DNA from: Pelargonium cotyledonis
Lineage: Eukaryota > Streptophyta > Magnoliopsida > Geraniales > Geraniaceae
Assembly (NCBI GenBank): GCA_036897625.1
Contig: JAYMTA010000098.1
Location: forward strand, 1 to 41,862
Direction: 5' to 3'
DNA length: 41,862 bases
Shown: positions 30,951-41,862 of the stretch, piece by piece
How the letters are laid out: each line of letters begins with the position of its first letter
Numbering within the stretch: position 1 is the stretch's first letter
Translations under genes and position numbers: made by a program
The notes under the pieces: generated by a model
Databases searched by the model: none
Told to the model about the DNA's origin: nothing
The model's input: the letters and a program-made list of their open reading frames with translations, nothing else

Positions 30951-32850
30951 TCATCCCTTCCTACGCTTTCTTCTCAGAGAAGGCATAGCTCTAAGAACTC
31001 CAGCAGATATTGTATCAGAATCAACTTTCGCATTCTCCTGAAGCACACCTACATTGGGAGTATCATCCTTACTTGAAGCAGTTGGATGATCCAAATTATA
31101 ATCAGTATCGACCGCATCTAGCCTGCTTCCATCCTGATGTACATGAATTACTCTCTTGGGACTGGAAAGTGATCGCACTGAAGGAACATCTTGGTTAGCT
31201 GCATCTATGATACCGGAACAATGGCTATGGTCAGCATTTGCTCCACTGGTAATAGTATCTGGGATATTGGCAGCATCTTGAACCTCATCTGTTTCATCGT
31301 CATCCATGCAAAACCCGCCTCCCATCTTAAGGTAATCCCTTGATAATTCGCCCTCAAAAGAAAGGCCATCATTTGGGCTAACACCTGGGTCACCAACTTC
31401 ACCTTCATCCATACAAAATCCACCTTCTATTTCAGGGTAATCTCTGCATGGTTCCTCCTGATGTGAAGGATCACCTACGTTATGTTGTTCCTTTTCATCC
31501 GAATGAGCAGCATCTCCACGTGCGGCCTCCGACAAAGATGATTCTCCAGTGACAACTTTGTTAGAGCTTTTCATATTGCTAAAATCAGATAACTTGTACA
31601 TGTTATCATCATCGGCGTCATTCACAATGTAACTCACTGGCTTCCGAGAACGTCCTGACTGCAAAATGAAACCCGTATAAGGGATAAGAAACTCAAAGGG
31701 AAACGAATAGTTAACTTTTCAGAAAAGAAAAAGGTAATACCAATCATAGATCATTTTAATGAAATTGTATCCCAATCATATAAGCTTATTCAATTCACCC
31801 TATCACAACTCACATAATGGCCCATTATAACCATCTTGTGAGTCCATACAAAGGAGCTATTCCAAACTTGGCATCATCAGAAAAAAGCTGATTTATATCC
31901 ATCAATTCTGTAAATAGCAATTATCATTTTACATGCTCTGGCACTCCCAATCCCAAATAATATTGAAGGCCAGAGAAATCAAAATTATCATCTTACAATG
32001 GGCTACCTTTTAAACATGCGAGCACAATAAGTTTAGGTTAAGATTTCAAATCAAGCAAGTTGCACTGAATACTAAACAAGTGAAATCTATCACTTAACAG
32101 TCATCATGTGTTCTTTGGGCAATGAATAAATGGTTAAGCTTACCCTTCGCACTTCTTTTGAACATTCTAACTTATCAACATGCATTCCCAGCTCGTCACC
32201 AGCATTAACATCACTAGAGCTTGTTTCAGATAATTCCAAAACAGGACTTCCTTTTCTTCTTCCTCTTCCTGCACCACGACCTCTCCCTCTTCCTCCACCT
32301 CTTCCAACCCCCTTTGGTTCTTTCCTAGTACTTAGCTTTCTTTCTGCCAGCATAGGTGATTCCGGATTCCCTACTTCAGATGAACTTTCATCTTTCTTTC
32401 TTTTTTTTAGATGCTTCCTCTCACTTTTAAATACAGTTTCCTCTGTCTCCCTTGGAAGTTTCTCTGGCTCTTTATCACCATGTTTCTTGGGGCTTACTCT
32501 TCTTTTCTTTCTACTTTCAGAAGCTTCTTGAATGACATCATCTGTTAATGCTGAGGATTGATCCCCAGTAATTCCTTTAACAGCTTTATTAATTCTCTTG
32601 CTACGGATTTTTGCAAATCTCTCATTGAAAGTATAAAATGCTTCCAATCGCAGTTGAGTCTACATAAAAAAGGAACACAACAAACAAAAGCCAAAGACAG
32701 TTAGAAATAACAAGCAAGTTCGCAAAAAATGAGGAAAACAGAGGTTGGAGATTGTTATTGATTGCCATCATGTGCACAGTTTTAGACTTTAGTTGAGTAT
32801 GAATTAGGGTCTGGTAGAAATTCATTTATGTGTGCATATGCATGCTCACT

Positions 32851-32897
<47 letters not shown>

Positions 32898-35800
32898 TAC
32901 TTCGTGTTTGTTGTACTCCTTTAGTACAGGAAGTAGCAAGTCATCCGCCTTCTGGCTACCCCATCCAAATTTTTCCCAGCACAATCTGTAAGCAGAAAAT
33001 GGATATTAAGTCAAGTGATTTGTTTCACTAATAAATATCAGTGGATTACTGATTAAGATTCAGCTTTACTAATGGTTCAAATATACTCCCATAAGATCAT
33101 TTTCCATTACTAAATTTGAAATTCATAAAAAAATCAATCGGTCATCACTCAAGCTCATTTGTGAAGTCTACAGCTGATGTAACTAGGCATATGAGTCAGT
33201 AGACCACTAGCCAAGAGCCCTCCAGCCTCAATAATTGTCTTCAATTTTGTGCATCTGTGTGAATGGTCTTCATTGTACACAACCAAATAGTTAACAATTA
33301 ATTCACCAAGTAATATTCTTCTGTTACTGAGCATTGAGATATGGAAAGGAGAAAAAAAATGTTTCCAATCATCTGTGCATCTGAAAGTGGTAGCTGTTAC
33401 TCTTTTTGTGCTTCTGAATTTTGTAAAATAAATTATCTTGTTGAGGATTCAACTAACACAGTAATATCATGAAAATTAAGAACCAAAAAGCAGATAGTAA
33501 CTCACTTTCGAAGAACAGAGATATCTGGCTTTCCCCATGAGAAAGGCTCGGTAGATTTGTCAACTTGTGGAGAAGCATATGCAGAAATAACTGCTTCACT
33601 TGGAAAAGACGACGGAATATACCAGTTCTTGCTCACGTTTCTCTAGTATAAATAGAACATAGTCACGTTTTAGACGTGAAATGTAACCCTTTCCATCCAA
33701 ATTCAGATGCTAAAAGAAAAAGGTAAACAAAACAAAGTAAAGCTATAAATTCAGAAACTACATGCTTGTTCATGAATATCCGCTTTTCTTCTTCAATGTC
33801 GTCAGGTGGTTGCCCACGCTCACAAGCACCAGAATCATCTTGTTTTACCCCCTTCTCACTGACTTTTGGCCCTCTTTTCCTTAAACCTGAACCTGTTTGT
33901 GTATCGAATTTCCCTAAGATGGTTGGGTCAGGTGATTCAACCCACTCCCGAAATTTATGAAGGCCATCTTCCTCAGGATATGCATTGAGAACCTCAATAG
34001 CATTAACAATGCCAATCCCACTACATGAAAAATAAAAACAAACCTATAACTACATACCAAATTACAGTCTACAAGGATGATAACTTCTACATGTGCGAGA
34101 TATATTAACCAAAAATATGAAATGGGAACTTATAGCATCAATATGAATAGCCAGAAATCCAACTATATACCTGATACCTTCAGTATAATCACTTCCAAGA
34201 AGGAGTGCCATACGCATCAACTTTTCCCTGGTTAGGCCAAGCTCTTTCTCAATGTCCTGACAAGCAATATGTATGAGCAAATATAAGATAATCGACTTGC
34301 AAGTGGCCAAAGAATATGCTTCAAAAAGTGCTAAAATTTATGTCCAAACTTGAGTCAAGCTTTCACAGTTGATCCCTTATACAGCCTCCTACAAAAGACT
34401 AGAAAATATGGAAGGAGAAAAAGAACAAAAGTTCACAAAAAGTTTGCATTTATGTGCACATATCTTAGCATGGACAAAAGAGGGTGCATATGGTTCAGAC
34501 AAGAGGGTGAATTAATTATCTAAGCCCAACCTTCATGAAGTAAGTCTCCACATATTTGCGATCATCAAATATATTTTTGTAAACACTTCGCGCCCCAAAC
34601 AAGAACACGTCAGAGTCATCAGTCACAACTCCATCAACAAGGTTTGCAAGTTCCATGTATGCACATTGAGCTTCTGCTTCCATTGGTGCAATTATATATG
34701 GTAAGCCAAACATTTGCAGCAGTTCCTAAAGAGAAAATATAAATAATGAGTCTTATAATTTCAGGAAAGAAAATATAAATAATATCTCCATACAGATACA
34801 GATGCACGTATCTGCCCTCTGCTTTTCGTTACAGAAAATTAAATACAAACAGTGATAACTAACTAAGCCCAAATTTTTACTCAAATAAATCTTACACCTC
34901 CATTATCATCCACAAATTACAGGATTAAAATAACATATTGTCACTGAGTTAGCAACACTAGGAAAAAAAGCCTGGAACCACAAATAGTGGTGGAGCAAGC
35001 TTAGTAATATATTTGATATGACCTTAATATTATTAAAAAATGTGATAAGTGACAAATTTGGCACATACCTGGCACTCTGCAAACATCTCACTGCTTACAG
35101 ATTCTGCATTACGTTCAAGCCTCCTCTGCTCATCTCCTAGACTAATACGCTCCTGAGCAAGAACTAGCATTTCCTCCTCTAAAGTAGCTTCTGTAACTTC
35201 AAACTGCAACTTCGCGTCATCCTTCATTGAAAATTTGTCTTTGTTGGGCTCTGCTTTGTTGAAATATTTTTCATTTGTTTCTCCAGATAAAGATTGCTCA
35301 ACTTCAGTGTCATTCATTGACACTTGTGTTGATGAATCCAATAACAGTGTAGTAGGGTTAGCCGACTTACTATGATGTGATGGTTCAACCCCTATATCAG
35401 TGCTTTTAATATCTACTTGAGTAAAACTAGGCACACCACCAAACACAGCTTCAGGAATATGAGGGTCATCCCTCAAACACCTGTTAGATAAGGATGATAA
35501 CCCACTATCTTCACTAACAGTATCCAAAAGTTTCTCCAAAGTTGGATGGATCACATTTGTCACCACAGGAGTAGCAGATTCTGAACATGGCCTATCTATG
35601 TTGACCATATTTCCACTTCTATCTGTATCTTGTATTGTTTCAGACGGAGAACCGGTTTTTCTACATTGCTGAATTATCAGTGTCTCCATCTTGTTCGCAT
35701 CATGTGCTAGTGAAGAGTTTGACTGTCTCTCTGGGGAATCAATGGATACCGGCACATTTAATTCACCTACACCATCTAAAATTTCAGGTTCATCCACACG

Positions 35801-38800
35801 ATCACATAGCAATCCAATTTGTTTAATAATACTCCCCTCAGAAGTACATGACTGGACCAGATTGTGTATATGAGGATATCCAACACCTTCATTAACTTCC
35901 TTTTCAGAATCTTCAAGGTTCTCAGTTTCCAATAAAACATCTTTAGGTTTTTTATCCTTTAAATCATCAACACTTCTCCTAATTGCCTCTTGGAGAGCTG
36001 CGTCTTCTTCCAAAGAACCTCTAGAAACCGGCTTTCCTGATTCCTGGAAGCATGGTGAAGCATTTTTAGGAATGTCACAAACATCTTCCTCCCAGTCCAC
36101 TTCACTATCATCACTGACATTGCCTTCCCTAAGAAATGGCTTATCTTCTACTTTAGCATCACAAGTGAAGCTATTACTTTCCCCTCCAACATGTCCTTCC
36201 TCCCAATCACAGTCTGAAGCAGACTCCGAAGATTGTTTCACTGGTGACATATTTTCACCAGATGAGATTGACATCAGATCTCCAGCTACTAAAAGAGAAA
36301 ACATCTCATCGTCACCGTCAACACACTTGGTCACGTCATCATCTTTAAAGCATATCTCTATAGTAGTTTCACCTTTGAACATGGACTGTTCATTTCCCCA
36401 GTTCAAACTAACAGATTCACCATTGCCCACATTTGAAGTTTCTAAAAGCTTGTGTTCACTAGGCAAACTTTTTAGGGTGTCATTTTTGTTGCTATCAGGC
36501 ACTGACTCAGGATTCATGACCTTGATTGCATTTCTCCCATGCTCAACCTCCTTCATCAAATCTAAGTTCCTTTGTAAATCTCTGGTCATACGAATTCCCA
36601 TAGCTCTCACTCTACTGACTCGAAGGTGACCCCTGTCATCCAGATATGTCTCAACATCGTCAAAGTTTCTTCTAGAATTATCAGGAGCAGACCCTGTCAC
36701 CGTTTTACTGGTAGAAGCCCCGTTTTGCTCGACATTTGTAGATGGATGCTCCCTTGGTGCCTGTTGTTGCTCATTTCCAGTTTTCTCCACTCCAACTGGT
36801 GCAGCTACTCCGCCAAAATTATCTTGGGTAGAACCTTTCAGAGTATCAGACTTACTGGTAGAAGCAACATTATTCAGGACATTTGTAGAATGATGCTCCA
36901 TTGCTGTCTGTTGCTTACCTAGCCCTTTCTCGACTCCAACAGATGCAAGAACTCTGACAAATTTAATCAGATAATATAATAAAGCAATGGAAGTCTTTAT
37001 TACTCTATTCAAATGAAAAATGAGGGAGAGAAGTGAAGAAAATAACATGTTCATTGTTCATCAACTGATTTAGAGAGTACTTGGGAATTGGGATGTAGAA
37101 AAAGATCGCTTGTCATAATATGAAAAATATAATTACTCACTGTTTATCCCCAGTAAATGATGATGAGAAGATAAATTCTCTGTTGGCTTCAGAAGCTATA
37201 CGTGAAGTCTGGACGCCACCTACCCCCCTCCCAGCTGCAGATTTCTGTACTTCATCTATCTCCCGGCGGAAAGCAACAGTTTTAAGGTAAGCCTCTATCT
37301 GCAGTTCAGAGAACTTTGCCGGGGCCTAAATAAAAATGAAAAGAATACCTTAACCGTGAGTCGCTATTAGCCACTGGATACAGTAAAATTTAATTACACT
37401 TTATATATCTTTTGATAAAAAGATAAAAAGAAAATATATTTTCAGTGATATGTTAGCTTTTTACTGCTAATATAGCACTTACAAGGATAGAATCAAGTAA
37501 AATAACATAAAAAGATTTATCAATTCTAAATATTTAATAGCTAACAAAATGCACAATAACCCCCATTAAGAACTTCATAATTTAAGATTAACAGTCACAT
37601 CACTCACATGAACTAAACATTGTTTGCTTGAAAGGTACGATTAATGTACTGTCCCAGAAATTATCACCATTATTAGTTCATAACATACACCAACCTATGT
37701 TCCAAGTGCATTGTGAGCATATCAGATAATCTGTTGGAAAACTAACCTTCTTCACTTTTTGATACTTTTGTCTGTTTTCTGCCATCAGCCTCTCCCTCAT
37801 CTACAAGAGTCAAAAACAAAAAAGTAACAAAAAAGAGAAGTAAGGAAATGCTTAAAAAAGCTTAGGAGACGAAAACCGAAAGTGCATATAACAAAGAACT
37901 TACCTGGCCAAGAAGATCAAGCTGCATTGATGGCGGTAAAGCAGCTAAAACAGCTGGATCAACCTTCCCATGCATTGCTGGCTACAGCATTTAGCAAATG
38001 CAACAAACCACAGTCTAATAAGAATCAGAAAAAATCTTCTCTTTCATTCTATCATATACTATGCATTGCAGAAATAATTCATGTATGAAACTTACAAAGA
38101 GGTGAAAGTCAGATTTAGGGATTTACTTATTCAGCTATAAAGGGGAGATTACACACACACACACACACAGACATGAGGAACTCGTAAGTTTATTCACTAT
38201 AGCATTTCAAGGCAGTTCAATATAACGAACTTCAACTTGTCATACCATATAAACATTAAAAAAACCATGCCTATTTAATCCTTCGATGAATTTCACCTTA
38301 CAGTTGCATTTCATCTTCGTGGAAATAATGAATTTTAACTATAGTTGATCTGACTTCAAAAACAATAAAACAAAAAACAAAACTATAGTTGAACTGTTAG
38401 TGCAGCCAATATAATTATATAGGTACCCCTAAGCACTAAGCACAACATTGAAAGATGGTACACACATACAAGTATCATCTCTTCATCTTCATCATTATAT
38501 CCCTCAGGATAAACTGAAGCTGCAGATGTCGAGGCATTTCTAGTTAAACCAAGATCTTCTTCCACTGCAATGGATGCTGCCAACCTAATTCAACTGATCA
38601 GAACAACAAAAGAATGAAAGAAAAAACATATTCCACTGTACCGTAAAAACTGTTGCCGAATATGCAGCTTACATTTCATCTAGCTTTTCCTGATCGTAAA
38701 TCCTTGATACTACATCATCTTTTTGTGAATTATCACTCCCCAGCATGTCAGCATGATCCAACATAATCTTCTTACCCTTATCATCAGTGCGGTTCTCATG

Positions 38801-40885
38801 ATCCTTTGCGGGTTCTTTCGTTTCCACATCTCCAAGCTATTAAAATGAAAATACTTAAAGAAGAAGAAAACCATACAATATAATAAGTGAAAATAATAAA
38901 CTTCAAAACAGCCACTAAAGAATACTATGAAGAAAATAACACTTCATTTATTTTGATTATACTAAACTTGCACGGAAAGGATATGAGGATCACAAGATTT
39001 ATTTTGAGTGCTAGATGAATAATTGTATTACAGCAAACACTCACCTGAGCACGAAGAACATGTTGCATTGATTGAGGTAAAGCAGCTAGTACAGTGTGAT
39101 CAACTTTTCCATGCAATGCTGGCTGCAAAATGAATCAAATATGATCAACAAGAATATGTGTAAGAAAAGGAAAGTTGGTTGATCTAATTCAAATATGAAT
39201 TGAACAAGCAAGGCACAAACCACCAATCTCAGAATTGTCAAAAATCAATTGGAATATCCTAATTTTGCTTCCCATCATATCAGAGGTGCATATAGTGATA
39301 GCCTATTAATCAATCATTAAGGGCTTTTCAACTTATAGCCAATAAAGAAAAAACAAAGAGATAAACTAATAAGCTTCTCCCCTCCCTATAATGATATTTT
39401 ATCATTTTTTCAAGTCAGTACTTCAAAGGGAGGAAAAAAAAAGCTGAAGAGAATGTAAACAACACCATAACAAGTTCATGATGAATTGACAATGTTTATA
39501 TGCCCGATATAGATACATTCCAAACTCACATATGGACTGATACAGATATATTAAAATTAGGCATTTGATGGAGAATTGGAACACTGAATTACTACAAGGG
39601 CACCCCTGATGGAAGACACATAAATAGAACAGAGCTGCCGATGCCCTTTAGTGCAATGACTTCTCTGTTTAGAGTCAGCTTCATTCAAAGACTTGCAATT
39701 TAAAGGGATAGTACCGTAAAAAAAATGATCAAATAACTGTGAATGCAAGATTCTGGAGTAGTAAGTTTCCAACTTGTAAAATAAAATGTCCACTTACAAA
39801 CTAAAATGAATAATGCAAATAACCAAGATATGCAGTGCCTTTATATAACTGTAAAAAGTAAAAAATAAAATAAAATAAAAAACAGATAATAACTCTCAGA
39901 AAACTAGATATTTAATATTGCACACACTATACTTACTAGCATCATTTCTTCACCATCCTCTCCCTCAGAAAGAATGACAGTAGCAGATGTTGATGGATTA
40001 TTAGTTGAACTCCCACCTTCTTCTGATCCAATGGAAGCTGCAAACCTAAAGCAAATCATCAATTGACACTCAAATAACCTATTGAACTTAATCTATTATC
40101 GAAAGTACAATGAGTTAAGCAACTTGCTTCGCATCAAGCTTTTCTTGACTGTTGCTCCTTGTTGTTACATCAATCTTATCCAAATTATATCCCAAGTTTT
40201 CATTTTGAATGGACAAACCCTTCTCAATCTTACCCTTACTCTTTGGTCTTTGACTCTTGATTTCCTCTGCAAGTTCTTTCAGTCTCATTGCCTTGAGCTA
40301 TTAACCAGTACCATAGATAGAAAGTAAACAAAATTAATACCATCAAAATTAAAAACATAATACATACATGTTTGCGATCATGGGAGTCAACGACCAAGAA
40401 TGCACAAATTGAAATCTTGAATGGAAGACAAACGAAAGATGGAAACAGACGTGATTAAGAAGCAATTTTTCAGCTGTTTTGCGGACTTTGGCCTGGGCAT
40501 TCTCACGCTGACGCCGACGAGCAATAACGGTCCGGCGCTTTAGGGCTGGGGTTCCGCCATCGAAGACGAAGACGGGCTTGGTCCGAAGAAACAAAAGCTT
40601 GCATATGCGGCGAAAGAAACCTAGTATGTGGGCGTTCCTAACCATATCTCCCTTCTCGTCTCGCATTGCCTTCATGAACTGGATCATCCATATGCTAGCA
40701 TCTGCAAATTAGAGATAGAAGGGTTAAATCAATGGTGATCGGAGGAGAGTCGAATTAGGGTTAGGGTTGGGAGAGAGAAAGAGGGATAGGGTTGTACCGA
40801 TAGCGAGCTTCTTGCCGGCTAGGGTTTCGACGGAGACTCGTCGACCGACGGGGGCGAGCAGTTCCCAGAGACCGTGAACTCCCAT
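30951..40885 (-). CDS. UVH3: XPG/UVH3 structure-specific DNA-repair endonuclease
   Basis: Flap-type nuclease making the 3' incision in nucleotide excision repair, in the nucleus. Eighteen exons: 40798-40885, 40451-40701, 40128-40297, 39937-40045, 39045-39122, 38673-38836, 38470-38584, 37904-37981, 37747-37800, 37141-37325, 35069-36953, 34531-34725, 34171-34256, 33762-34020, 33506-33642, 32901-32985, 32144-32659, 30951-31658. The frame is open for 1720 aa. N-nuclease region: residues 1-113, [16 protein letters not shown], Asp30, and Asp77 in FVFDGGTP. The long acidic spacer has a ubiquitin-interacting-like motif, [13 protein letters not shown]-nuclease region: from 1060, PMEAEAQCA with Glu1075 and Glu1077, and VVTDDSD. 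The helix-two-turn-helix region, [12 protein letters not shown], follows. The C-terminus has basic clusters and a [15 protein letters not shown] patch suited to nuclear import or nucleic-acid binding. Exons 3-5 and 6-8 are related copies. Intron 3 has a GC donor. It is longer than Arabidopsis UVH3 (about 1480 aa, from memory). Confidence 0.93.
32848..32898. repeat. Compound (GT)n(GA)n microsatellite in XPG intron 16
   Basis: About 9 GT units then about 13 GA units, starting almost directly after the exon 16 donor (GTATCTCTC on the gene strand). Length variation here could affect splicing but not coding. Confidence 0.85.
37904..40297 (-). repeat. Internal duplication of XPG exons 3-5 as exons 6-8
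   Basis: Exon 3/6 (170 and 164 nt), 4/7 (109 and 115 nt) and 5/8 (78 and 78 nt) have the same phases and matching proteins. Exons 4 and 7 read FAASIGSEE...EEMML and LAASIAVEE...EEMIL. Exons 5 and 8 read [20 protein letters not shown] and [20 protein letters not shown]. My hand count for exons 5 and 8 is 62 of 78 bases and 18 of 26 residues identical. The exon 6-8 set keeps the family consensus ([10 protein letters not shown]) and leads into [18 protein letters not shown], so the first set seems the freer-evolving one. Confidence 0.85.
38148..38169. repeat. (CA)n microsatellite in XPG intron 7
   Basis: About ten CA units within the intron between exons 7 and 8. Confidence 0.8.
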
Positions 40886-40937
40886 TGTGGCTTTGGCTTG
40901 CTGGCGACGCTTCTTCCGCTTCTGAGTAAATGCATTC

Positions 40938-40951
40938 CCTTATTTATAAGA
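40938..40951 (-). promoter_or_regulatory. TATA-box candidate of XPG
   Basis: Minus-strand CTTATAAATAAGG lies about 55-65 bp upstream of the ATG. The leader would be short. It is the only TATA-like motif close to the start. Confidence 0.45.
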
Positions 40952-41862
40952 CTTGCCGCTAACAACTTAATACTTTTTTCTTTTTTGCTAAAATATAAAT
41001 TATGTATATAATTACAGCGCCATTTCCCTTATTTTTTTTAACGGAAATAATCATCTAATATATAGGAAAAATTACACTTACATACCCCATCTTAACACCT
41101 TTTAACACTGGATACCCTAAACTATTGAAACTAACTATTGGCTACCCTAAACTATGTCAAACATCTTTTCATCCTAATTTTCCGTAGTAGTTAACAAAAC
41201 ATTCCAGAAAATCAGTCACGTGCCTAGCACATGACAAATATATTTTTAAAATTCCGAAATTGCCCTTCACTATATCCTTCTTCTTCATCAATGGTTCGCC
41301 GAAAACTTCAAAGTCTCGTCGGAAACTACATACTTCCATCGAAAAAATGAAGTGTTGCCGGAATCACCAAAAAGTCATCAGAAACACAATAACGTCGCCG
41401 AAAACACCATAAAATCGCCGGAATCATCACAAATTCACCGGAATATTTTTTGTTTGTCTATTTTGGTTCAATTCATCAAATTTCCATAATTTTTCACAAA
41501 TTTTTCAAAACCCCAAAAATATTTAGAAACCTAATTTTCACTTTTCATATAACTTTCACCAAATGATACCCAAATCCAAAATCTAAATCAATTTCTTAGA
41601 TATATGATATAGACAATTTACAATAAATGACCTAAAAATTAAAAAAAAAAATTACAAAATTTTCACATTGAATTTTTTTTTTTTTAAAGACAGTATGACT
41701 GTGGAGGTGGCCGCCGGAGTTGACTAAGCGTCGCCGGAGCTCGTGAGGGCCGTCTGCGAGACGTCGCCGCCGTGGATCTCCGCCTCGACCCACGCCGTCC
41801 GTCGTCCGCCGAAGGCCCTCCTCCGTCTTACCGTTTCCAGATCCACGAACCGGACATCGACT
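40952..41862. other. Right-edge intergenic region
   Basis: No gene supported. From about 41055 the sequence has a repeat-like look (two near-copies of ggataccctaaactat at about 41108-41160), then a 20-bp tandem repeat (41295-41450), an AT-rich stretch, and a GC-rich end rich in CGCCG (41700-41862). It may be part of a mobile element or of the next gene's edge. I cannot tell which. Confidence 0.45.
41295..41450. repeat. Tandem repeat, 20-bp unit, almost 8 copies
   Basis: Successive 20-bp units follow the pattern tcgccgGAAacaccanaaag: ttcgccgaaaacttcaaagt, ctcgtcggaaactacatact, then five more and a partial one. The core C-(G/C)-(C/T)-C-G-(A/G)-A-A recurs at exact 20-bp steps. Copies differ at many positions, so the array is old. 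Confidence 0.8.

Noticed and set aside
32130-32531. Plus-strand open frame (133 aa), Pro/Leu-rich
   Set aside because: Antisense shadow of the Arg/Gly- and Lys-rich XPG exon 17.
36072-36629. Long plus-strand open frame (185 aa)
   Set aside because: It is antisense to XPG exon 11, is Ser/Thr/Leu-rich low complexity as expected from the acidic coding strand, and shows no domain.
1-41862. Bacterial-type features (operons, CRISPR arrays, phage defence) and rRNA genes
   Set aside because: The DNA is plant nuclear, with spliced genes. No spaced direct-repeat array and no rRNA stretch was seen.

Overview
The window is nuclear DNA of a flowering plant. Genes are split by short AT-rich GT-AG introns, the proteins belong to plant families (WAT1-related/UMAMIT transporters and a plant-type XPG/UVH3), and plant MITEs and LINEs are present. 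A eudicot, probably a rosid, fits best; the species cannot be fixed from the sequence. All recognised genes lie on the minus strand.

Left three quarters (1-30174): a tandem array of WAT1-related EamA-domain transporter genes, all in the same orientation and mostly of the same seven-exon structure. Eleven copies are recognisable, called W1 to W11 from left to right. W5, W10 and W11 have fully open spliced frames (356, 363 and 351 aa) with normal splice sites. W3 has an open frame of 340 aa, but one splice donor reads AT instead of GT. W2 and W6 each carry a single disabling change (one stop codon; one 1-nt deletion). W1, W7 and W8 have several lesions. W4 and W9 are 3' fragments. W11 is a divergent subtype. 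Relics of the last two exons of a W11-like gene recur to the right of several copies, at the place where intact W11 sits next to W10. This looks like the footprint of repeated unequal crossing-over.

Mobile DNA in the array: a 5'-truncated LINE with a 15-bp target-site duplication inside W1, an older LINE/RNase H remnant (about 4.7-5.3 kb), a Stowaway-type MITE in W6 intron 6, a Mutator-type MITE in W11 intron 3, and a 1.3-kb non-autonomous element with inverted repeats of about 90 bp between W7 and W8.

Right part (30951-40885): one complete 18-exon gene for the nucleotide-excision-repair endonuclease XPG/UVH3 (predicted 1720 aa). Exons 3-5 and 6-8 are diverged copies of each other, an in-frame internal duplication in the spacer after the N-nuclease region. 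The first of these cassettes uses a GC-AG intron.

Right edge (40886-41862): the XPG promoter side, then unassigned repeat-like DNA with a 20-bp tandem repeat. From memory, Arabidopsis UVH3 also lies next to a WAT1-related cluster on chromosome 3, so the neighbourhood looks syntenic. No functional link between repair and transport is implied. I did not find a previously undescribed multi-gene system. The unusual content is the gene-family dynamics and the XPG exon duplication.
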